A DNA stretch of 64,000 bases from Panax quinquefolius. Its lineage: Eukaryota > Streptophyta > Magnoliopsida > Apiales > Araliaceae. Under the pieces are notes generated by a model. The model saw only the letters and a program-made list of their open reading frames with translations, searched no databases and was not told where the DNA came from. The stretch is taken from the NCBI GenBank assembly GCA_020205615.1, contig JAINUW010000730.1:535295-599294 (forward strand), in the 5' to 3' direction. Each line of letters begins with the position of its first letter. Position 1 is the stretch's first letter. Made by a program: the position numbers and the translations under genes. This document shows, in pieces, positions 57,545-64,000 of this stretch.

Positions 57545-58660
57545 ATGGCATCCGAAAATGTTGAGATAAACAATGAAGCACATGAGACTGTTGAGTCACC
57601 ACAGATTAATGCCCAGGATAATGTGCAACAGGAAGACAATAATCCTCATGTAAACAATAACACCGATGAAATAGTGAACGATGGGATGTTCAGAGGCTTT
57701 ATGAAATTCATGCAACATCAGGAGAAAGTGGCTACTGTCCAAAATGCAGGTGCAAACACTGACAACACTAGGACGGTCACCGCTAAGCAGTTCAAGGAGT
57801 TGGGACCAGCGGAGTGTTTTGGAGAGCCAAAACCAGATCAACAAGATATTTGATGTCTTGGATAAACCAGATCAACAAGATATTTGATGTCTTGGGATGC
57901 TCCAAGGAGCAAAAGGTTCCCTTTACCACCTTCATGTCATGAAAGCGTGAGCAGATTACATTGGTGGGAATCTGTAAAGCGTACTCAACCTGCCGCACTC
58001 AAAATGTCTTGGGAGAAGTTCCAAGAGTTGTTCAATAACAAGTACTTTCCTGAAAGTATTCGTCACATGAAGGAGGTAGAGTTCATCAAGCTTGAACAAA
58101 ACAATATAATCGTGGTGCAGACAAAGTTAAGTCTGCCGAGTTGTCTCGGTTTGCGTCCCACTTGGTTGATAATGAGGAGAGAATGACGCGGATGTTTCTA
58201 AGAGGTTTGAAACCCAAGATACGTCAATACCTAATTTCTCACAAACTGTGTTTGTATTCAGATGTTGTGAATAGGGCTCAGTTATTGGAGTGCGATAATG
58301 AGTCAACCCAACCAAGAGAGAGCAACCGACAAGTCGATAATACCAGTGGTAGCAGTCATCGAAGTGGTGACAACAAACGTGGAGGGAATCAACATGCCAG
58401 AAATGATAATCACTTCGGTGGTAATCATGGCCATGACAATAAGAGTGGACATTTCAAGAAGAGGAGATTCAACAAGGATGGAAAGACGTCAGCACCAGCA
58501 CCTGTTGTTAAGGAAGGAGAACGATCACCTATCAGATAAGTTACAAATGTGGAGGGAAGGACACATAAGTCCAAACTGCACGATGTAGTCCAAAGCGTGT
58601 TATAATTGTGGAAAAGAAGGTCACCTAGCCCGATTTTTTCGTGCACCAAAGTTAAGTCCA
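57545..58660 (+). pseudogene. gag of C copy 2
   Basis: ATG 57545. The first 103 residues are identical to copy 1, ending at the same ~37-base duplication (near 57833-57891). Capsid sequence continues with extra small indels at 57940-57965 and 58122, where copy 1 is open. The zinc knuckles are further damaged: an indel near 58536 spoils the first, and the second ends LARFF, where copy 1 has LARFC. Confidence 0.86.
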
Positions 58661-58666
58661 GCTAGG

Positions 58667-59400
58667 ATGGAGGCATCAAAGGGTGTCCCAAACAAGACAA
58701 AACCGGTAGTTCAAGGGAGAGCGTTTCTTGAAACCTCCCAAAAAGCGAGGAATCTGAATGAGGTGATCACGGGTAAGCTAATCATAAACTCTAGGGAAGT
58801 TTATACATTATTTGATACTGGTTCTACCCATTCCTTTATTTTTCCTACTTGTGCTCAACGTTTAAATTTGACTCCAGAGAAATTAGACTTTGACTTATCT
58901 GTTGAAACTACGTTGGGAGAAACCTTCATTACATCCACGGTTTATAAGTCTTGTTTGATTCAAATCGGTAACCGCACGTTACCTGGCGATCTTATTTCTT
59001 TGAAAATACTTGCATTTGATATGATTTTAGGGGTTGATTGGTTAATTACTCATCCTGCTAAAATCGATTGTTTTCGTAAGGTTGTTAGCTTTCATATTCC
59101 TAACCAACCTATTATGCAAATTCAAGCAACCAAACCACTAAAATCAATCACTGTCATATCAAGTCATAAAGCTATTCGTTTATTGAAAAACAGATGTCAA
59201 GATTTCTTAGCCCATGCCACGAATTTAAATAAAGATACGTCAGATTTGAATGATATTTCTATTGTTAATAAATTTCCTGACGTATTCCCTGAAGAACTTC
59301 CTGGCCTACCCCCAGAGCGTGAAATTAAATTTTGTATCGACCTTGAATCCAGTACAAAACCCATTTCCAAAGCCCCATATCGAATGTCTCCTATTTAACT
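58667..59400 (+). pseudogene. Protease and RT N-terminus of C copy 2
   Basis: A single open frame from the end of gag (MEASKGVPNKTKP) through the active site YTLFDTGSTHSFIF and MILGVDWLITHPAKIDC into the RT N-terminus FPDVFPEELPGLPPEREIKF and KAPYRMSPI, then a stop at 59398. It is better preserved than copy 1 across the protease-RT junction, so it shows what the family sequence looks like there. Confidence 0.88.
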
Positions 59401-60600
59401 TCAAGAGTTAAAAAACCCAACTACAGGAATTGTTAGACATCAGTTTCATTCGACCTAGTACGTCTCCTTGAGGTGCTCCTATTCTATTCTTAAAGAAGAA
59501 AGATGGAAGTATACGACTTTGTATTAATTATCAGGAGTTGAATCACGTCGCCATAAAAAATAGGCACCCTTTGCCTCACATTGATGACCTGTTTGACCAG
59601 TTGCAAGGAGCCAAATTCTTTTCAAAGATTGATCTTCATTCCAGATATCATCAGTTGAAGATTAAAATTGATGACATTCCAAAGACTACTTTCAGAACTC
59701 GGTACAGGCATTATGAATTCCTAGTCATGTCTTTTGGATTGACTAATGCTCTTGGTGCCTTTATGAATATGATGAACTGAGTATTCAAGGAATATTTGGA
59801 TCACTTTGTGGTCGTCTTTATTGATGACATCCTTATATACTCCAAAACCCGCGAAGACCATGAGCAACACTTGAGGCTGATACTCCAAAAGCTTCGTGAA
59901 AACAAGCTTTATGCCAAGTTAAAGAAATGTGAGTTTTGGCTTGAGGAAGTTGCATTCCTTGGGCACGTGATATCAAATCATGGAATATCTGTTGACCCGA
60001 CAAAGATTGAAGCAATTCAAAGCTGGGAGCAACCTAAGACAATGACCGAAGTACGTAGCTTTCTTGGCTTAGATGGTTATTATCGGAGATTAGTGGAAGG
60101 GTTTTCTCGAATCGCTACTCCATTAACTCATTAACTCAAAAAGATACAAAATTTGGTTGGAGCGAGGAATGTGAAAAGAGTTTTCAAGAACTCAAGAGGA
60201 GAATCATTTTAGCACATGTTCGACAATACCATCCGCCGGAGGATTTGTCATCTACAAAGTGATGCTTCGTGCAAAGGGTTAGGATGTGTTCTCATGCAAC
60301 ATGGGAAAGTCATAGCCTATGCCTCTCGACAACTCAAAGAATATGAGAGGAATTATCCTTCCCATGATCTAGAGTCAAGTATCATTTTGTGCTTAAGATT
60401 TGGAGGCATTACAGATGGAGAGAAGGTGGAGATCTATACTGATCATAAAAGGCTCAAATATTTCTTCACTCAAAAGGAAATCAACACGCAAGAATGACGA
60501 TGGCTTGAGTTGTTGAAAGATTATGATCATACCATCCAATACCATCCCGAAAAGCGAACGAAGTAGCTAACGATTGAGTAGTAAGATCATATGCGGCACG
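59401..60600 (+). pseudogene. Reverse transcriptase and RNase H of C copy 2
   Basis: Blocks are [37 protein letters not shown], a stop (TGA 59778, shared with copy 1), [23 protein letters not shown] and [15 protein letters not shown]. Small indels follow between 60130 and 60260, then RNase H pieces [20 protein letters not shown] and [18 protein letters not shown]. Several indels here coincide with CAG/CTG positions in copy 1. Confidence 0.86.
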
Positions 60601-62186
60601 AAAGTGCAATATTGTCAACGTAAAGACCCATTTTGTATGACTTGGAAAGGATGGAAATAGAGTTAAAGACTGTGGACCCATGTGATGATGGCGAATATAC
60701 GAGTGGAACCAACTTTAATCGATAAACTTAAAGTTGCTCAAACTATAGACCTGGAGCTGATGCGTATGAAGAAGAAAGTTCAAGAAGGTGCTATTCTAGA
60801 AGCAAGAATCGATGAAGAAGGAATACTTCGAGTCAACTCCAGACTTTGTGTTCCTAACGACTCTGATTTGAAGTATAAAATCATGATGGAGGTGCACAAC
60901 ACACCGTTTGTAATCCATCCTGTGAGTACCAAAATGTATCATGATCTTCGACATACATTTTGGTGGAGCAATATGAAGAGAGAGATAACGGGGTTTATCA
61001 TAAGGTGTCTAACTTGACAACAAGTCAAGGCGGAGCATCAAGTGTCAAAAGGTCCATTGCAACCACTAAAAATTCCAGAATGGAAGTGGGAGCACATTAC
61101 CATGGATTTCGTTACTGGTCTTCCCAAGGTTTCTCAAGGCATAGATGCGATTTGGGTCATTATTTGATAGATTGACCAAGTCTGCTCATTTCTTGCTGAT
61201 ACGAGAAACTTTTACACTTGAACATCTTGCTAGTATGTACATAAATGAGATCGTAAGATTGTATGGTATGCCAGTAACCATAGTTTTTGATCAAGACCCA
61301 AGATTCACTTCAAGATTTTGGGTTAGTTTGCAAAAAGCTATGGGCACGAATTTACGATTTAGTTCGGCATATCATCCTCAAACGGATGGGCAGTCGGAAA
61401 GGACTATTCAAACTCTTGAAGATTTATTAAGACTCTGTGTCTTTGACTTCGAGGGAAGTTGGGACAAGTTCTTACCATTGGTGGAGTTTTGCTATAATAA
61501 TAGTTATCAAGCAAGTATTGGCATGGCTCCATTTGAGGCGTTGTATGGAAGAAAGTGTCGATTCTCAAAGATATCTTTGGGATGAGGAAGGTGAAGCAAC
61601 GTTGTTAGGACATGATTTGGTACGTATGACTACGGAAAAGATTCAAACGATCCGACAGTGTATAAAAACCTCACAAGATCGACAAAAGAGTTATGCCGAT
61701 CTTCATCGAAAAGACGTGGAATTCAATATCGAGATCATGTGTTGTTTACGTGTTACTCCATGGAAATGAGTTACAAGATTTGGAAAGAGAGGAAAGCTCA
61801 ATCCTTGATTTATTGGCCCATTTTTAATCCTCGATCGAATAGGAACTGTGGTCTATAGACTCGCCTTACCACCAAGTATGTCTCGTGTTCATAACGTTTT
61901 TAATATATCTATGTTACGTAAATATGTGAAAGACCTAAACCATATTATTGAATTAGAACCAGATGAGATAGAGGAAGATTTAATGTATGAAGAGTTACCT
62001 GTTAAAATCTTGGATAAGAAGGATCATATTCTACGCTCTAAAATTATACCTCAAGTCAAAGTTTTGTGGAGAAACCACGATGTGGAGGAAATGACTTGGG
62101 AGTTAGAATCTGAGATGAAATCAAGGTATCCTCACCTTTTCGACATACCAGGTACGCACCATAATTTAGAGGATGAAATTTCATAA
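60601..62186 (+). pseudogene. Integrase with chromodomain-like tail of C copy 2
   Basis: Collinear with copy 1, including the TGA at the last zinc-binding cysteine (61015-61017), the stop in the core near 61167, DDE blocks IVFDQDPRFTS and [15 protein letters not shown], and the tail LPPSMSRVHNVFNISMLRKY and EEMTWELESEMKSRYPHLF. A local difference at 61560-61580 replaces the SPVCWDEEGE-type segment of copy 1 and shifts the frame. Confidence 0.88.
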
Positions 62187-62197
62187 GAATGGGAGGT

Positions 62198-64000
62198 TGT
62201 AAGACCCCAACTTTTATGAATAAAGAATAATTTTCTCGAAATATATTTTTGAATATTATGGTGTGGATTTGATATAATGTTATAGTTGTGGGTAATATTT
62301 ATAAATTTTGCAAAGTAAGCAAGTGGTTATATAATATTCGATTGGTCGGGGAATATTCGTTTTAACAGGGAATTTTTATACGATGGCACAATCATTAGTG
62401 GACCCCACAACGGAAGTATTGTCGTAGTTAAAAAAATGACATAATTATCTTTTTATAAAAATAACGGCGAAAGTTTTACCGTTAAACTATTGAACTACCC
62501 GTTAGTAAAAGTACAGTAATACGCGTGGTTGCATAGTAGCACACGGTATTGATTATTGATGCTTACGTGAGAAGTCACTCAGTTATACTCAATTATTGCT
62601 ACAGTAATTACTGCATCACATCTCTCATATTATTGATTCGATTATTGTCACAGTATCATCTGCATTATATGATATATTATTAAATCAATAATTGAGACGA
62701 TAAAGTTATTCATATTATTAAATTGCAATATTTATAATGTCTAGAAGTTTCACAAGGAGAGGTTTGGTCATCTAATCATGCCAATAATAAGGAGAAATCA
62801 TTATCGAAAAGCCCCCTCTTTCCGGGGAACGACCTGGTTGTTAAATATTGTGAGTTATAATATTAATGATGAATAAGTTTGTGTTAATTACAGATGAAAT
62901 TGATAGTTCCATTGTGTTGGAAATATTAGTGTTAGTGGAAATTCAACATTTATTTCGATATTAATTGATGTCGGAAGTTATACTAACCAATCGGGTAATT
63001 AATCTAATAAATGAGTAATTAATTGCTATTAATTCACATGATTATAACTATTTGTTCACATGTGTGTACTATTGATTCACATTCTTGTACTATTAGGGGA
63101 GTTAGTGCAAGATTGATAATACTTGCACGACTAAGTTAAAAATAGAAGTCTAGATGGAGGTACTATATTGTAATTCATATTTTCACATGATTATAACTAT
63201 TGATTCACATGATTGAACTATTGATTCATATTATTTACTATTAGGGGAGGTGGTGCAAGTTTGATAATACTTGCAGGACTAAATTAAAAATGAAAGAAAA
63301 GTTGAAGGTATTGTACTGTAATATTTCGAGCCGCAAAATGTGCAATTATCGAAACTATATTTTCCTATAATTAGAAGCACATTCTTCCTTCATTTCTCAC
63401 CAATTCACTAAAGCTATAGAACAATTATTATAGAGAGAAATTATAGAGAGAAAAAAGAAGAGTAGTCTGCTACCTCTCTACTCCAGAATCCAGTTTCTTT
63501 CTAAGATAAGGGGTATTATTTCTTTCGTATTCATGAAGAGAGCTTCTGTTATTCCATTCTTTATTATTATGTTGGAATAACCTATCTATGCGAAGTACCA
63601 CATACATGGTGAAATTCTTTGTTATTCCATTCTTTATTATTTTGTTGGAATATCTTGTTTGTGCGGATTACGCTAGACCTGGTTCAATTCTTTATTATTC
63701 ATTGAATAACCTATCTGCGCAATATCTATCGCATGCATGGTGAATTCTTCTGTTATTCCATTCTTTATTATTCTGTTGGAATATCCTGTCTGTGAAGATT
63801 ACGCATGACCTGGTTCCAATCTTTATTATTCTTGTGGAATAACCTGCCTACATGTGGATTATCACATGCATGGTTAATGATCATTCGTATTCATTCCTTA
63901 TTAAATTGTGGAAATGATCTGCCTCACGTGGATTACCGCATGGTGGGTGAAAATCCTTTTCGTTTCATATATTCTATGATACTCATTTGGTTAAAGTTTT
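62198..64000 (+). repeat. LTR C, right copy, cut by the window end
   Basis: Starts TGTAAGACCCCAAC after GGGAGGT and matches the first 1.8 kb of the middle LTR C with scattered small indels. It includes the internal ~150-base duplication and the start of the ~60-72-bp tandem repeat. Confidence 0.9.

Larger units (their letters stand above)
54538..64000 (+). mobile_element. Element C copy 2 (tandem copy), 3' LTR incomplete at window edge
   Basis: Internal region 57358-62197 with the same gene order and the same lesions as copy 1, and a right LTR starting at 62198 that runs off the window. The repeat period between copies is 7661 bases (for example gag ATG 49884 and 57545). Confidence 0.9.

Noticed and set aside
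1..64000. CRISPR array, rRNA or tRNA genes, bacterial-type operons
   Set aside because: No spaced identical direct repeats with unique spacers, no tRNA-like cloverleaf apart from primer-binding complements, and the gene content is that of plant retrotransposons.

Overview
This window is plant nuclear DNA made almost entirely of Ty3/gypsy LTR retrotransposons nested in one another. I recognise no ordinary host gene, rRNA, tRNA or CRISPR array. The element types (Athila-like, Tat/Ogre-like and chromodomain-bearing Tekay/Del-like), the AT-rich LTRs and the antisense plant-mobile-domain gene all point to a flowering plant, probably a eudicot. I cannot name the species. Nearly every reading frame is broken, so this is decayed, probably heterochromatic repeat DNA.

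Layout, left to right. (1) 1-4884, minus strand: 5' part of an Athila-type element E (LTR, gag, protease, start of reverse transcriptase) running off the left edge. (2) 4885-14242, plus strand: chromovirus A, whose 5' LTR is interrupted by E at 4884/4885; its 3' LTR is 11166-14242. (3) 14243-19458, plus strand: pol and truncated 3' LTR of a sister chromovirus, B. (4) 19459-22535, minus strand: a second full-length LTR of family A. (5) 22536-28552, minus strand: 5' half of B (protease, gag, an extra upstream coiled-coil ORF, primer binding site, 5' LTR). (6) 28553-28935: a piece of an LTR of chromovirus C. (7) 28936-48310, plus strand: a 19.4-kb Tat/Ogre-type element D with 2.7-2.8-kb LTRs and a 5-bp target duplication CCATT. 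Its 5.9-kb 3' region carries two decayed antisense genes, one plant-mobile-domain-like with an intron and one resembling another plant transposon-associated family. (8) 48311-64000, plus strand: C as a tandem LTR-internal-LTR-internal-LTR array with a 7.66-kb period.

History read from the junctions: C was in place first. B inserted into C's left LTR. A full A element inserted into B's 3' LTR, and another A insertion, now a solo LTR, landed in B's protease/RT junction. E inserted into A's 5' LTR, and D inserted into C's left LTR. Recombination between the two opposed A LTRs then inverted the 14243-19458 segment. This explains why B's two halves now point towards each other and why the solo-LTR target duplication GTGTA is split between 14243-14247 and 22536-22540.

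The most notable items are the antisense gene pair in D, the upstream acidic/coiled-coil ORF shared by A and B, the LTR-mediated inversion, the C tandem array with shared lesions, and a clustering of copy-to-copy differences at CAG/CTG sites that may be a sequencing artefact.
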